From an uncultured Photobacterium sp. (GTDB lineage Bacteria > Pseudomonadota > Gammaproteobacteria > Enterobacterales > Vibrionaceae), in assembly GCF_947039875.1 (NCBI RefSeq), contig NZ_CAMRAN010000004.1:1-64000 (forward strand): a stretch of DNA of 64,000 bases, given 5' to 3'. Position 1 is the stretch's first letter. The number at the start of each line of letters is the position of its first letter. Position numbers and translations under genes: made by a program. Shown in pieces: positions 34,682 to 44,821 of the stretch. A model generated the notes under the pieces. It saw nothing but the letters and a program-made list of their open reading frames with translations. It searched no databases and was not told the DNA's origin.

Positions 34682-35971
34682 ATGGCGCTGTCTTCATTTC
34701 ATTCTCAACAAGCACGTTTCCATATGATGGTTAAGCCAACCAGTTACCGTTGTAACTTAAAATGTGATTATTGCTTTTATTTAGAAAAAGAAACGGTTGT
34801 GGGTAATGCCAATGATAATCGTTGTGGTTCTGCTGTAAATGCTACAGATTCAAGCTCGACGATTTCAAGTAGTGATCAAATGTCAGATGCGACTCTTAAA
34901 CGGTATGTTCGACATTATATTGCAAGTCAAAATAGTACTGATATCGACTTTTCGTGGCAGGGTGGTGAACCCACGCTCGCTGGATTGGATTTTTACCGTA
35001 ACGTGGTTAAATACCAAGCTCAATATGGCGTTGGTAAGAATATTACCAATAGTTTTCAAACTAATGCGGTTGCTATTAATCGTCAGTGGGCGCAATTTTT
35101 TGCCAAACATAAGTTTCTGATTGGTGTCTCCGTTGATGGCACACCAGAAGTACATGATAAATATCGTATTTCAGTCAACGGTAAACCAACTTTTGAGCGA
35201 GTTAAAAAAGCCATTGAATTACTTTTAGAATATAAAGTTGAATTTAATATTCTTACGGTTATCAATGATCAAAATTGGAACAAAGGCCGTGAGACTTACC
35301 GCTTTTTAACTTCATTAGGCGCCCGCCACTTACAGTTCATCCCTATTGTTGAAGTACAGACACAATATCAAGCCAATAGCAGCGGTCATTATTCACCCCA
35401 AAAAGACGCACCATTAACTCATTTCTCTGTGCCTGCTGAGGGTTATGGTCAGTTTATGAGTGAAGTGTTTGATGAGTGGTTACAGCACGATGTTGGCACT
35501 GTGTTTGTACGTATGTTTGACAGTATTTTAGCGACATGGCTTGGTTATCCAGCCTCTGTTTGTGTGCAATCAAAAGAATGTGGTCAAGCAATGGTAATAG
35601 AAGCCAATGGTGATATTTATTCATGTGATCACTATGTATATCCCGCGAATAAACTGGGCAATATTGCCACCACCGAACTGGTTAAGTTAGCGACCAGTAA
35701 ACAACAACAGCGGTTTGGAAGTGCTAAATCGCAAAAGTTGACTCAACAATGTCAGCAATGTGAGGTGCATGGGTTGTGTTATGGCGGTTGCCCTAAGCAT
35801 CGGCTAGTTAGTGTGGCAGGGGAAAAACATAAACAAAATTATCTGTGTGGTTCCTATAAGCAGATTTTCCGCCATACCGCCCCTGCCATGCACATGATGA
35901 GTCAGGCGATTCAACAAGGAGGAACGGCAGTAGATGCCTTGCCTTATTTAGCACAATTACGCTCAGCATAA
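34682..35971 (+). CDS. Anaerobic sulfatase-maturating enzyme (radical SAM, SPASM domain)
   Basis: The 429-residue protein has the radical SAM cluster motif in YRCNLKCDYCFYLEKE near residue 20, then DFSWQGGEPTLAGLDFY. The C-terminal SPASM part carries further cysteines for two auxiliary Fe-S clusters (CVQSKECGQAMVIEANGDIY, CDHY, CQQCEVHGLCYGGCPKHR). It oxidises the active-site Cys (or Ser) of sulfatases to formylglycine in the cytoplasm before export. An unusually Ser/Asn-rich insertion follows the first motif (residues ~37-65). The sulfatase of the Cys type is the next gene. I start at ATG 34682 with AAGG upstream; an earlier frame start at 34601 is not supported. Confidence 0.95.
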   Translation: MALSSFHSQQARFHMMVKPTSYRCNLKCDYCFYLEKETVVGNANDNRCGSAVNATDSSSTISSSDQMSDATLKRYVRHYIASQNSTDIDFSWQGGEPTLAGLDFYRNVVKYQAQYGVGKNITNSFQTNAVAINRQWAQFFAKHKFLIGVSVDGTPEVHDKYRISVNGKPTFERVKKAIELLLEYKVEFNILTVINDQNWNKGRETYRFLTSLGARHLQFIPIVEVQTQYQANSSGHYSPQKDAPLTHFSVPAEGYGQFMSEVFDEWLQHDVGTVFVRMFDSILATWLGYPASVCVQSKECGQAMVIEANGDIYSCDHYVYPANKLGNIATTELVKLATSKQQQRFGSAKSQKLTQQCQQCEVHGLCYGGCPKHRLVSVAGEKHKQNYLCGSYKQIFRHTAPAMHMMSQAIQQGGTAVDALPYLAQLRSA

Positions 35972-36041
35972 TATTGATTATTAAATTGAATTTTAAGACG
36001 TATTGCTGTGTGTTACAGCAGTATATTACAAGGAGTATACA

Positions 36042-37661
36042 ATGAATCTGTCCTCGACGAAGAAGACGGTAATTGCGAGTTTTGTGGCCGCGGCTTGCAT
36101 GGCCTCTTCTGCTGTAGCAAATGCAGCCCCAATAACAGCCACAGCAAAACAACCCAATGTATTATTAGTGGTTATGGATGATTTGGGGACAGGTCAATTA
36201 GATTTTGCATTAGACAGTTTGAATAAAAAAACCTTAGCTGAACGGCCTGTACCTGTTCGCTATCAAGGTGATTTTGATAAGATGGTCGATGCCGCTAAAC
36301 GTGCGATGCCAACGGTGGCGAGTTTAGCGCAACAAGGCGTGAAAATGACCAATGCTTTTGTGGCTCATCCTGTTTGTGGTCCTTCGCGCGCAGGTATTTT
36401 CACTGGTCGTTACCCAACTAGCTTTGGTACTTACAGTAATGATGATGCACTTCAAGGTGTGCCATTAGATATCAAATTACTTCCCGCTCTATTTCAAGAA
36501 AATGGCTACAATACTGCCAATATTGGTAAGTGGCATAATTCAAAAATAAGCAGTAAAAATGCCGTTGCCGATAATAATAAAACTCGTGACTATCACGATA
36601 ATCAGATCCCTGTAACACCAACAGAATACTCACCAGAACAACGTGGTTTTGATTATTCCTACAGTTTTTACGCCTCTGGCGCCGCATTATGGAACTCACC
36701 TGCGATTTATCAAAATGGTAAAAATATTCCAGCACCGGGTTATTTAACCCATAACCTGACCAATGAAGCGCTGCAATTTATTGAACAAAGTGGTGATAAG
36801 CCATTCTTTATTAACCTTGCCTTTAGTGTGCCGCATATTCCATTAGAAGAAGCGTCACCCGCGAAATATATGGAGCGTTTTAATACCGGTAATGTTGAAG
36901 CGGATAAATATTTTGCTGCGATCAATGCTGCTGATGAAGGGCTTGGACAAATTGTTGAATTGCTGAAGAAAAAGGGTGAATTAGACAATACACTTATTTT
37001 CTTCTTATCTGATAATGGCGCGGTACATGAATCACCAATGCCAATGAATGGTATGGATCGTGGTTATAAAGGTCAGATGTACAATGGTGGTGTACGGGTA
37101 CCGTTTGTCGCTTATTGGCCTCAGCATATTCCTGCTGGTGGCACTAACGATACTCTGATCTCAGCATTAGATATTCTACCAACTGCTCTAAGTGCTGCTG
37201 GGATTGCGATTCCAGAAGAGATGCAAGTTGACGGTAAAAATATTTTGCCTGTACTTGAAGGAAAAACAACACAGTCTCCACACCAATACATTTACTGGGC
37301 AGGTCCTGGCGCGAAACATTACAGTGAAGAAAATGATGCATTTTGGCATGGTTACTGGAAGTGGATCACTTATGAGTCAAATGACATTCCTAGCAATCCA
37401 AATCTAGAGAAGTTATCAAAAGGTTCATGGGCAATTCGTGATCAAGAATGGGCATTGTATTTCTATGATGATGGCTCCAATAAAGTGAAATTATTCAATG
37501 ACAAGCTTGATCCAAGTGAATCAAAAGATCTTGCTCAGCAATATCCACAAAAAGTGAAGCAAATGAAACAAGCTTTTTATGAGTGGATCAAAGACAAGCC
37601 AAAACCAGTCGCATGGGGACAAGATCGTTACCAAGTGCTAACGGAATCAGCAAAAGGTTAA
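36042..37661 (+). CDS. Exported formylglycine sulfatase (Cys type)
   Basis: From ATG 36042 (AAGGAG upstream) the 539-residue protein has a signal peptide ending VANAA. It belongs to the alkaline-phosphatase superfamily sulfatases: NVLLVVMDDLGTGQLDF with metal-binding Asp pair, the signature HPVCGPSRAGIFTGRYPTSFG (C-x-P-S-R, Cys to be converted to formylglycine), GKWHN, FFLSDNGAVHE with DN metal ligands, and GYKGQMYNGGVRVPF. It removes sulfate esters from oligosaccharides in the periplasm. It directly follows its maturase (70 bp), so the two form a functional pair. The exact sulfate position (2-, 4- or 6-) cannot be told. Confidence 0.95.
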   Translation: MNLSSTKKTVIASFVAAACMASSAVANAAPITATAKQPNVLLVVMDDLGTGQLDFALDSLNKKTLAERPVPVRYQGDFDKMVDAAKRAMPTVASLAQQGVKMTNAFVAHPVCGPSRAGIFTGRYPTSFGTYSNDDALQGVPLDIKLLPALFQENGYNTANIGKWHNSKISSKNAVADNNKTRDYHDNQIPVTPTEYSPEQRGFDYSYSFYASGAALWNSPAIYQNGKNIPAPGYLTHNLTNEALQFIEQSGDKPFFINLAFSVPHIPLEEASPAKYMERFNTGNVEADKYFAAINAADEGLGQIVELLKKKGELDNTLIFFLSDNGAVHESPMPMNGMDRGYKGQMYNGGVRVPFVAYWPQHIPAGGTNDTLISALDILPTALSAAGIAIPEEMQVDGKNILPVLEGKTTQSPHQYIYWAGPGAKHYSEENDAFWHGYWKWITYESNDIPSNPNLEKLSKGSWAIRDQEWALYFYDDGSNKVKLFNDKLDPSESKDLAQQYPQKVKQMKQAFYEWIKDKPKPVAWGQDRYQVLTESAKG

Positions 37662-37746
37662 TCACGCATCACCCACTATCGCACTGCAATCATGTTGACG
37701 TTATATCAACATGGCTGTGGTGCGTTATTGTTCATGGAGGATAACA

Positions 37747-39306
37747 ATGATAAATGATACTCAAGCGGCTATTTCACTTTCTGAATCGGCATTACATACC
37801 CCCACCGATGTTACAGAGCCATTACCTTATGTAGCAAAACAAATTCAAGCAACTGAACGTCCCATTATTCCTTATGAGCACCCAACACCGGCAATGTATT
37901 TGACGTTATTTAAACAGCGACTTGTGCGTTTAAAAATGAAAGCGGCGACTTACTCTGATAATGATGTCGCAGTGGCGGCCTGTTTTACTAATGATGCACT
38001 AAGTATTAAAAATAAATGTGAATACTTAGTACGCTATGTTGCACAAGCGTTTGATCATTATGCGGTATGGGACTATAGCCATGCTTATTATCCGGGGCGT
38101 CCTAGCCAGCAAAGTGCACGTACCGATGCGATGGAAGGCACTAGTCGAGTGTTACCTACAATAGCAGCATGGGTCAGCCAGCATGGTTCGCAGCCATTAG
38201 AGGGGCTTAATGGTCATCCATTAGACTTTGTCGCAATGTTACGCAATGCTTTTTTAGCCGGAACAGACCCTCAGCATGCGGGATATTGGGGGGAATTGCA
38301 TGACTATGACCAGCGTATTTGTGAAAGTGCTGATTTAGCGTTAGCGCTATGGTTGAGTCGTGACCATGTTTGGCAACCCATGAACACGGCTGAGCAGACA
38401 CAAATTATTACGTGGTTTAAACAAGTTAACCACTGTCAAACGGTTGATAATAATTGGCACCTTTTTCCGTTGACGGTGCAATTTGTCATTAAGGCATTAA
38501 CAGGGGAAGACACTATTGCACAGGATAAATACCAACGCATTAAAGCGTTTCATGTGGGTGATGGCTGGTTCCGTGATGGTGCGAAAGGGAATTATGATTA
38601 TTACAACGCGTGGGGATTTCATTACTCGCTCTATTGGCTCGATCAAATAGATTCAAGTTTTGATAGTGGATTTATTCATCAAACTCTTGCGGATTTTGTC
38701 AGTCAATATCGCTATTTATTTACCGCAGAAGGCCTGCCTTTTTTTGGTCGCAGTGCCTGTTATCGTCTTGCCGCCGCCGCACCTCTGATTATGGCTCTAG
38801 ATCAACACAGTGAAGCTATTACTGCTGGTGAAGCTCAACGCGCCTTTGCTACTAGTTTGGAATATTTTATTGGTCATGGCGCGATGCAACATGGCGCGCC
38901 AACACAAGGGCTGTTTGATGATGATACTCGATTAGTTGATAACTACAGTGGCCCAGCAAGCAGTTTCTGGTCATTGCGAGCATTGAATATTGCCTTATTT
39001 TGTGGTGATCGAAGTGGCTTGTGGCAAGCAGATCCACAACCATTACCCATTGAACAAAGTAATTTTAATGTGGAATTTAAGGCGATCAATGCGCAAGTCA
39101 TTGGCGTTTTCGAAACGAAAGAGGTAGTAGTGATATTTAAAAATGATTATATCACCGAACAAAATCCATTATCTCGTCGTTTAGAGACCCAATCAGCCCG
39201 TTCTTACTGGCTAGAAACTATTTTAGGACGAGCGGAAAGGCCGAAGAATAACTTATTGCGTAAAGGTATTACCTGTTATTCATCGAAGATGTCGCATTTC
39301 TTTTGA
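37747..39306 (+). CDS. DUF2264 family protein of the glycosaminoglycan cluster
   Basis: The 519-residue protein starts at ATG 37747 behind GGAGG and has no signal peptide. It matches the DUF2264 type: DYSHAYYPGRPSQQSARTDAMEGTSRVLP, GYWGELHDYDQRICESADLAL, GDGWFRDGAKGNYDYYNAWG and RSACYRLAA, with many conserved Trp, Tyr and Asp. The fold is expected to be an (alpha/alpha)-type toroid as in glycoside hydrolases and lyases, and these genes recur in polysaccharide loci. Substrate and reaction are not established; action on unsaturated oligosaccharides in the cytoplasm is inference. It follows the sulfatase by 85 bp that contain a hairpin (CATGTTGA / TCAACATG). Confidence 0.75.
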   Translation: MINDTQAAISLSESALHTPTDVTEPLPYVAKQIQATERPIIPYEHPTPAMYLTLFKQRLVRLKMKAATYSDNDVAVAACFTNDALSIKNKCEYLVRYVAQAFDHYAVWDYSHAYYPGRPSQQSARTDAMEGTSRVLPTIAAWVSQHGSQPLEGLNGHPLDFVAMLRNAFLAGTDPQHAGYWGELHDYDQRICESADLALALWLSRDHVWQPMNTAEQTQIITWFKQVNHCQTVDNNWHLFPLTVQFVIKALTGEDTIAQDKYQRIKAFHVGDGWFRDGAKGNYDYYNAWGFHYSLYWLDQIDSSFDSGFIHQTLADFVSQYRYLFTAEGLPFFGRSACYRLAAAAPLIMALDQHSEAITAGEAQRAFATSLEYFIGHGAMQHGAPTQGLFDDDTRLVDNYSGPASSFWSLRALNIALFCGDRSGLWQADPQPLPIEQSNFNVEFKAINAQVIGVFETKEVVVIFKNDYITEQNPLSRRLETQSARSYWLETILGRAERPKNNLLRKGITCYSSKMSHFF

Positions 39307-40278
<972 letters not shown>

Positions 40279-40315
40279 TTAGCCACAGACTATAACCTCT
40301 CGCCAGGGATGACAC

Positions 40316-40367
40316 AATGTAATGCCATTTCCCCCTTAAGCTGATCAGCTTTATTTGGCATTACATT
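40316..40367. repeat. Nested inverted repeats after the aldolase gene
   Basis: A perfect 12-bp inverted repeat (AATGTAATGCCA / TGGCATTACATT) encloses a perfect 14-bp palindrome AAGCTGATCAGCTT at 40337-40350. The RNA would form a long two-stem structure. No T tract follows. It stands 38 bp past the aldolase stop, before a second, conventional terminator. Confidence 0.7.
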
Positions 40368-40393
40368 TATAACTTTGAGTGATGATGTTTTTT

Positions 40394-40435
40394 GGCCATG
40401 ATTGATTTTCATATCTCATCGTCATGGCCTTTTTT
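40394..40435 (+). terminator. Terminator before kdgK
   Basis: GGCCATGA / TCATGGCC, a perfect 8-bp stem with a 20-nt loop, followed by six T. It separates the aldolase gene from the kdgK-eda unit. Confidence 0.85.
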
Positions 40436-40469
40436 CTGATAGCGAATAATGGTTAATAGGTGAGGAAAA

Positions 40470-41450
40470 ATGACATTTCCAACTTCAGCAATAAAGCGCA
40501 ATATCGCCATTTTAGGTGAGTGCATGATTGAGCTGAGTGGTGCGCCTTTTGCAACTCAGCAACAAAGTTTCGGTGGCGATACGCTCAATACTGCGATTTA
40601 TCTTTCTCGATTGCTTCCTCAACGTTCCCCTAGTTATATCACCGCATTAGGCATTGATAATTATAGTAATGCCATGATTGATGCATGGCAGTCTGAAGGC
40701 ATTGATTGCCGTTTTGTGATGCGTGAACGCGATAAATTACCCGGCATGTACGCCATTGAAATTGATGCCGAAGGAGAGCGTAGCTTTCATTATTGGCGCA
40801 ATGATTCCGCCGCACGCTATATGTGTGAACATGCTCAGTTTTCACAGATTATTGCGCAATTAAAAGACTATGATTTGATCTACCTCTCAGGGATCTCTTT
40901 GGCTATTTTGCCTGAACATGGCAAAATTAAGCTCGTTGAGGCCCTTGAAAAATTAAAAGCATCAGGTTGTAAAATTGCGGTTGATTCAAATTATCGGCCA
41001 CGATTATGGAATGGCGCTACCCATGCTAAAACATGGCTATCAGAATTGTATCGCTTAGCTGACATTGCGTTAGTTACCGCAGATGATGAAGATTTATTAC
41101 GTGGTGAGGTGGATACACCCGCTGATATTATTGCTGATCGCTTGCACCGTTTAGGGGTTAGCCAAGTGGTGGTGAAGTTAGGCAGCAAAGGCGCTATGTG
41201 GTCACAAGCAGGTCAAAAAGGCTTGGTTGATGGTAATAAGATTGATGCTGTCATTGATACAACAGCCGCAGGGGATTCTTTTAATGCTGCTTATTTAGCG
41301 GCATGGGCGAAAGGTATGCCAATGATTGCTTGCTGTCAGTGGGGAAATAATCTTGCCGCTCAAGTGATTCAGCATCGCGGTGCCGTTATTCCTCTGCAAT
41401 GTACCCAATATTTAACGGATTTAATGAGTAGTAATTATGATGACAAATGA
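40470..41450 (+). CDS. kdgK: 2-Dehydro-3-deoxygluconokinase (KDG kinase)
   Basis: The 326-residue PfkB-family kinase starts behind AGGTGAGG. Motifs: NIAILGECMIELSG at the N-terminus, SFGGDTLNTAIYLSRL, DSNYRPRLW (the KDG kinase hallmark) and the catalytic DTTAAGDSFNAAYLAAW. It phosphorylates 2-keto-3-deoxygluconate, the product of unsaturated uronate breakdown. It overlaps eda by 14 bases, so the two are coupled. The upstream enzymes KduI and KduD and the unsaturated glucuronyl hydrolase are not in this window. Confidence 0.95.
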   Translation: MTFPTSAIKRNIAILGECMIELSGAPFATQQQSFGGDTLNTAIYLSRLLPQRSPSYITALGIDNYSNAMIDAWQSEGIDCRFVMRERDKLPGMYAIEIDAEGERSFHYWRNDSAARYMCEHAQFSQIIAQLKDYDLIYLSGISLAILPEHGKIKLVEALEKLKASGCKIAVDSNYRPRLWNGATHAKTWLSELYRLADIALVTADDEDLLRGEVDTPADIIADRLHRLGVSQVVVKLGSKGAMWSQAGQKGLVDGNKIDAVIDTTAAGDSFNAAYLAAWAKGMPMIACCQWGNNLAAQVIQHRGAVIPLQCTQYLTDLMSSNYDDK

Positions 41451-42081
41451 ATGGATTGATCGTTTGCGTGCATTGCGAGTTATGCCTGTCATTCAAATTG
41501 AGCATGCAGTCGATGCTGTGCCTCTTGCTAAAATATTAGTTGAAAATGGTCTACCTGCTGCTGAAATTACCTTTCGTACCGCAGCTGCTGCGGAGTCTAT
41601 TCGCTTAATACGTGCTGCTTATCCTGAGATAGTGTTATGTGCAGGCACTGTTTTAACCGTTGAACAAGTGAATGCAGCTATTGAGGCGGGTGCTGACTTT
41701 GTTATTAGCCCTGGGTTTAATCCAACTACGGTGAAATATTGCCTCACTAATAATATTAAAATGATCCCTGGGGTGAATAATCCAAGCTTGGTTGAGCAAG
41801 CATTAGAATTAGGTGTGAGTGCACTGAAGTTCTTTCCTGCTGAAGCTTCTGGTGGTGTGAACATGCTTAAATCATTAGTTGGGCCTTATAGTCAGGTTCA
41901 GTTAATGCCAACGGGTGGCGTAACACCGCTTAATTTGGGTGAGTATTTAGCGATTCCACAAGTAATCGCTTGTGGTGGAACATGGATTGCACCAACCAAG
42001 GCAATTACCAATCATGACTGGGATCTGATTGCCGGTAATGTACGTGAAGTGTGTGCAATGATTGCTCAGATGAAGGCATAG
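41437..42081 (+). CDS. eda: KDPG/KHG aldolase
   Basis: The 214-residue protein has the Eda pattern: VMPVIQIEHAVDAVPLAKIL, AAEITFRTAAA with catalytic Glu, ILCAGTVLT-like VLCAGTVLTVEQV, FVISPGFNP, and the Schiff-base Lys in ALKFFPAEASGG. It cleaves 2-keto-3-deoxy-6-phosphogluconate to pyruvate and glyceraldehyde 3-phosphate, finishing the uronate branch. Two ATG codons are adjacent; the first overlaps kdgK. The DJ-1 gene follows after 9 bases. Confidence 0.95.
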   Translation: MMTNEWIDRLRALRVMPVIQIEHAVDAVPLAKILVENGLPAAEITFRTAAAAESIRLIRAAYPEIVLCAGTVLTVEQVNAAIEAGADFVISPGFNPTTVKYCLTNNIKMIPGVNNPSLVEQALELGVSALKFFPAEASGGVNMLKSLVGPYSQVQLMPTGGVTPLNLGEYLAIPQVIACGGTWIAPTKAITNHDWDLIAGNVREVCAMIAQMKA

Positions 42082-42090
42082 GGATTGACG

Positions 42091-42678
42091 ATGACAGAAG
42101 TAAAACACGTTGCAGTACTGCTTGCTGATGGTTTTGAAGAAGGCGAAGCGGTGGTTTTTATCGACATTATGCGCCGCTTAGACATTAAAGTGGATGTGTT
42201 GTCTTGCATGGAAACTACAGCACTTAATACTTACTTTGAAACTAAAATCAGCGCCGATTATGTGTTAACAGATAAATTTGATAAGACTTATGATGCGGTG
42301 ATGATGCCTGGTGGCCCACAAGGTACTGATAATTTATCCGCTAACGCCAATGTTATTGCTTTTTTAAAGCGTCATATTGAAGCCAATAAGTATATTTGTG
42401 CATTATGCTCTTCTGGCGCAAAAGTACTTGCTGCGCATCATTTATTACAAGGTCGTACATATACTACCGGTGATAAATTAGCTGAAAAATTTGATGACGG
42501 TGAATTTGTTAAACAGAAAGTGGTTGTTGACGGTCAATTTATTACCGGGCGTGGTTTAGGGGTGAGTTTTGAATTTGCCTTTACGGTTGCACGCTATTTG
42601 TTAGCTGATAATCATTCCAAAGTAGATTGGCAAGCAAGCCATATCTATTTTGATCACTGGCCGTTAAATAACGCATAG
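42091..42678 (+). CDS. DJ-1/PfpI family protein in the KDG operon
   Basis: The 195-residue protein starts at ATG 42091 with AGGGA 6 bases upstream. It has the DJ-1/YajL fold signature: VAVLLADGFEEGEAVVFIDIMRR with the conserved Glu, AVMMPGGPQGTDNL and the nucleophile elbow ICALCSSGAKVLAA with Cys ~103. DJ-1-like proteins act on glyoxals and related carbonyl stress. Being the last gene of kdgK-eda, it may deal with methylglyoxal or keto-sugar by-products made by this pathway (inference). Confidence 0.85.
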   Translation: MTEVKHVAVLLADGFEEGEAVVFIDIMRRLDIKVDVLSCMETTALNTYFETKISADYVLTDKFDKTYDAVMMPGGPQGTDNLSANANVIAFLKRHIEANKYICALCSSGAKVLAAHHLLQGRTYTTGDKLAEKFDDGEFVKQKVVVDGQFITGRGLGVSFEFAFTVARYLLADNHSKVDWQASHIYFDHWPLNNA

Positions 42679-42710
42679 TGCTATAGCGATAATTATAGAG
42701 AGAAAGTAGT

Positions 42711-42743
42711 AAGCCTAGTTAGGTTAAATAACTAGGCTTTTAT
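42711..42743 (+). terminator. Terminator of the kdgK-eda-DJ-1 operon
   Basis: AAGCCTAGTT / AACTAGGCTT with a 9-nt loop followed by TTATAT. It is nearly symmetrical and can serve the convergent DJ-1/PfpI gene. Confidence 0.85.
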
Positions 42744-42819
42744 ATATTTAGCGGAAACCTTTTAAATAATCATTTAACAATAAATCTATCAAAAAGAGAT
42801 CGTAATGAAAGGGCATATA

Positions 42820-43503
42820 TTAATGTGCTTTTAATTGACGAATTATCTCTGTCGCAACTGCCTGTGCTGATGCTGGATTTTGGCCAGTGATAAGATTGTC
42901 ATCGACTACAATATAGCTCTGCCAATCAGGCCCTTGAGTGTAATGTGCACCTTGGTCAGTTAACATATCTTCCAGTAAAAAAGGAACCACAGCACTTAAT
43001 CCAACCGCGTCTTCTTCACTATTACTAAAACCAGTGACATTTTTGCCTGCAATAAGTGGGCTGCCATCAGCGTTTTTAGGTGCTTTTAATGCTGCGGGGC
43101 CATGACAAACAAGGCCAGTGGGTTTGTGGTGTTGGTAACTTGATTCAATAATATGTTTTGATGCGGCATTTTGGGATAAATCCCACAGTGGCCCATGTCC
43201 ACCAGGATAAAATACAGCGTCATAATCGGCTGGATCGATAGTTGATAATAGTAAGGTATTAGCTAATTGCGTGATTGCATTAGTATCATTTTTAAATCGA
43301 ATAACCGATTCTGTCTGCATCTCTGCGGTATCACTTTTTGGATCAATGGGTACTTGTCCACCCAGAGGAGAGGCAAGGGTCACAGTATCGTTATTATCTT
43401 TAAAGAGATAAAAAGGGACAGTAAACTCATCTAACCATAGGCCTGTTTTTGCTGTGGTTGTACCTAAATTTTGATGAGATGTTAATACGATTAAGATATT
43501 CAT
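42820..43503 (-). CDS. DJ-1/PfpI family protein, glyoxalase III/Hsp31-like
   Basis: The 227-residue protein begins MNILIVLTSHQNLGTTTAKTG, with the Glu of WLDEFTVPFYLFKD, then DAVFYPGGHGPLWDL and the nucleophile elbow GLVCHGPAALKA (Cys ~135). This pattern (long insertions, GGHGP, VCHGPAAL) is that of the type 1 glutamine-amidotransferase-like glyoxalase III proteins. They convert methylglyoxal to lactate without glutathione or repair glycated molecules. It is convergent with the other DJ-1 gene, only ~140 bp apart, but belongs to a different subgroup, so this is not a recent duplication. Confidence 0.85.
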   Translation of the reverse strand: MNILIVLTSHQNLGTTTAKTGLWLDEFTVPFYLFKDNNDTVTLASPLGGQVPIDPKSDTAEMQTESVIRFKNDTNAITQLANTLLLSTIDPADYDAVFYPGGHGPLWDLSQNAASKHIIESSYQHHKPTGLVCHGPAALKAPKNADGSPLIAGKNVTGFSNSEEDAVGLSAVVPFLLEDMLTDQGAHYTQGPDWQSYIVVDDNLITGQNPASAQAVATEIIRQLKAH

Positions 43504-43724
43504 ATTAGTTTAAGCCCTCGTTTAATCATTGAGATTAAAAATACATAATTTAATGCCTGTATTAGTTATAGGCTTAAATAATGTGGCTCACAAGCGTAAT
43601 AATTACTCTTTTTATCAATATTATATCTAAGGAAAAATAATAAATAATGGCTTGAACATTAGCATTATTATAATTGTAGTGCAGTCAATGTTTTTAATCG
43701 TAGATATTATATAAGGGGATAAAC

Positions 43725-43750
43725 AAAAAGGCCACTAAAGTGACCTTTTT
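43725..43750 (-). terminator. Terminator of the yeeN-like gene
   Basis: In the minus sense AAAAAGGTCACT-TT-AGTGGCCTTTTT, a near-perfect stem ending in a T run, 20 bases after the stop. Confidence 0.9.
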
Positions 43751-43772
43751 GTGAAGAAATGAAAGACTATAA

Positions 43773-44495
43773 TTAGTCAGCCATTTCCGCATTGTGGTAA
43801 ACGTTTTGTACGTCATCACAATCGTTTAGTGCATCAAGGAATTTTTCAAACATTGCAATGTCGTCACCAGCCAATTCAGTCATTGTCTGTGGTACGAAAG
43901 CAATTTCTTCTGAATCAATGATAACGTCAGCCATTGTTGCAGTAAGTGCGTTTTTCACTTTAAAGAATTCAGTGTGTGGAGCGTAAACAGTGATCTCGCC
44001 ATCTTCACAAGTGATGTCAGTAACGTCTACGTCTTCCATCATTAGATTTTCAAGAACAACTTCTTCGTCAGTACCTTTAAATTCAAACACAGCTTGGTGT
44101 TCAAACATGTGGCCAACAGTGCCTGGGCTACCGATTTTTGCATTGTTTTTAACGAATGCTTGACGAACGTCCATGAAAGTACGGTTGTTGTTGTCTGTTA
44201 GACAGTCAACGATAACCATGCAGTTGCCTGGGCCAAAACCTTCGTAACGTGCAGTTGAGTAATCTTCACCGCCGCCGCCTTTTGCTTTATCAATTGCTTT
44301 TTCAATAACGTGGCTTGGTACCTGATCTTTTTTCGCTTTTTCGATAAGACGACGAAGCGCTAGGTTACTATCAGGATCCGGACTACCGTTCTTAGCACAA
44401 ACGTAGATCTCTTTACCATACTTTGAGTAAACCTTGATCTTAGCGCCTTGGGTTTTTGCCATAGACAATTTGCGTACTTCGAACTTTCTTCCCAT
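43773..44495 (-). CDS. YebC/PmpR family protein, YeeN type
   Basis: The 240-residue protein starts [27 protein letters not shown], like E. coli YeeN. Family segments: [70 protein letters not shown], and a C-terminal [10 protein letters not shown]. YebC-type proteins bind DNA as regulators and, as shown for some members, help ribosomes through difficult proline-rich sequences. The YeeN subgroup is less studied. It is a single gene with GAGAG upstream and its own terminator. Confidence 0.9.
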   Translation of the reverse strand: MGRKFEVRKLSMAKTQGAKIKVYSKYGKEIYVCAKNGSPDPDSNLALRRLIEKAKKDQVPSHVIEKAIDKAKGGGGEDYSTARYEGFGPGNCMVIVDCLTDNNNRTFMDVRQAFVKNNAKIGSPGTVGHMFEHQAVFEFKGTDEEVVLENLMMEDVDVTDITCEDGEITVYAPHTEFFKVKNALTATMADVIIDSEEIAFVPQTMTELAGDDIAMFEKFLDALNDCDDVQNVYHNAEMAD

Positions 44496-44821
44496 GAGGA
44501 ATCACTCTCTTTTACTGTTTTAAACGGTCAATTATGCAAATATTTTACCAGCACCCCTTTATTCTGGCTAGTTAGATCTGTATTTATGCTAAGTAAAGAC
44601 GTTTTTTTTATTTTTACGTTGAAATATTAAACCAACTTAAAAAAGAGTAATCGGAATACTTATTTTTGGAGCTAAAGATTTCAAATATAGTTTAATTTCT
44701 CGTAAGGTAATAAAACAAAGCAAATAAATCCTATATTTTCTTACAATATAAGAATTCCTCTTGTTGTTCGCGCTATAATTGGTTACAAATAATCATCACA
44801 CAAATTAGAGATAACTTACCT
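44496..44821. other. Divergent intergenic region between yeeN-like and iclR-like genes
   Basis: AT-rich; no gene recognised. It must hold both divergent promoters. Confidence 0.3.

Noticed and set aside
35808-36152. Minus-strand frame rich in Cys and Arg across the maturase-sulfatase junction
   Set aside because: It crosses two well-supported genes on the other strand and lacks any domain.
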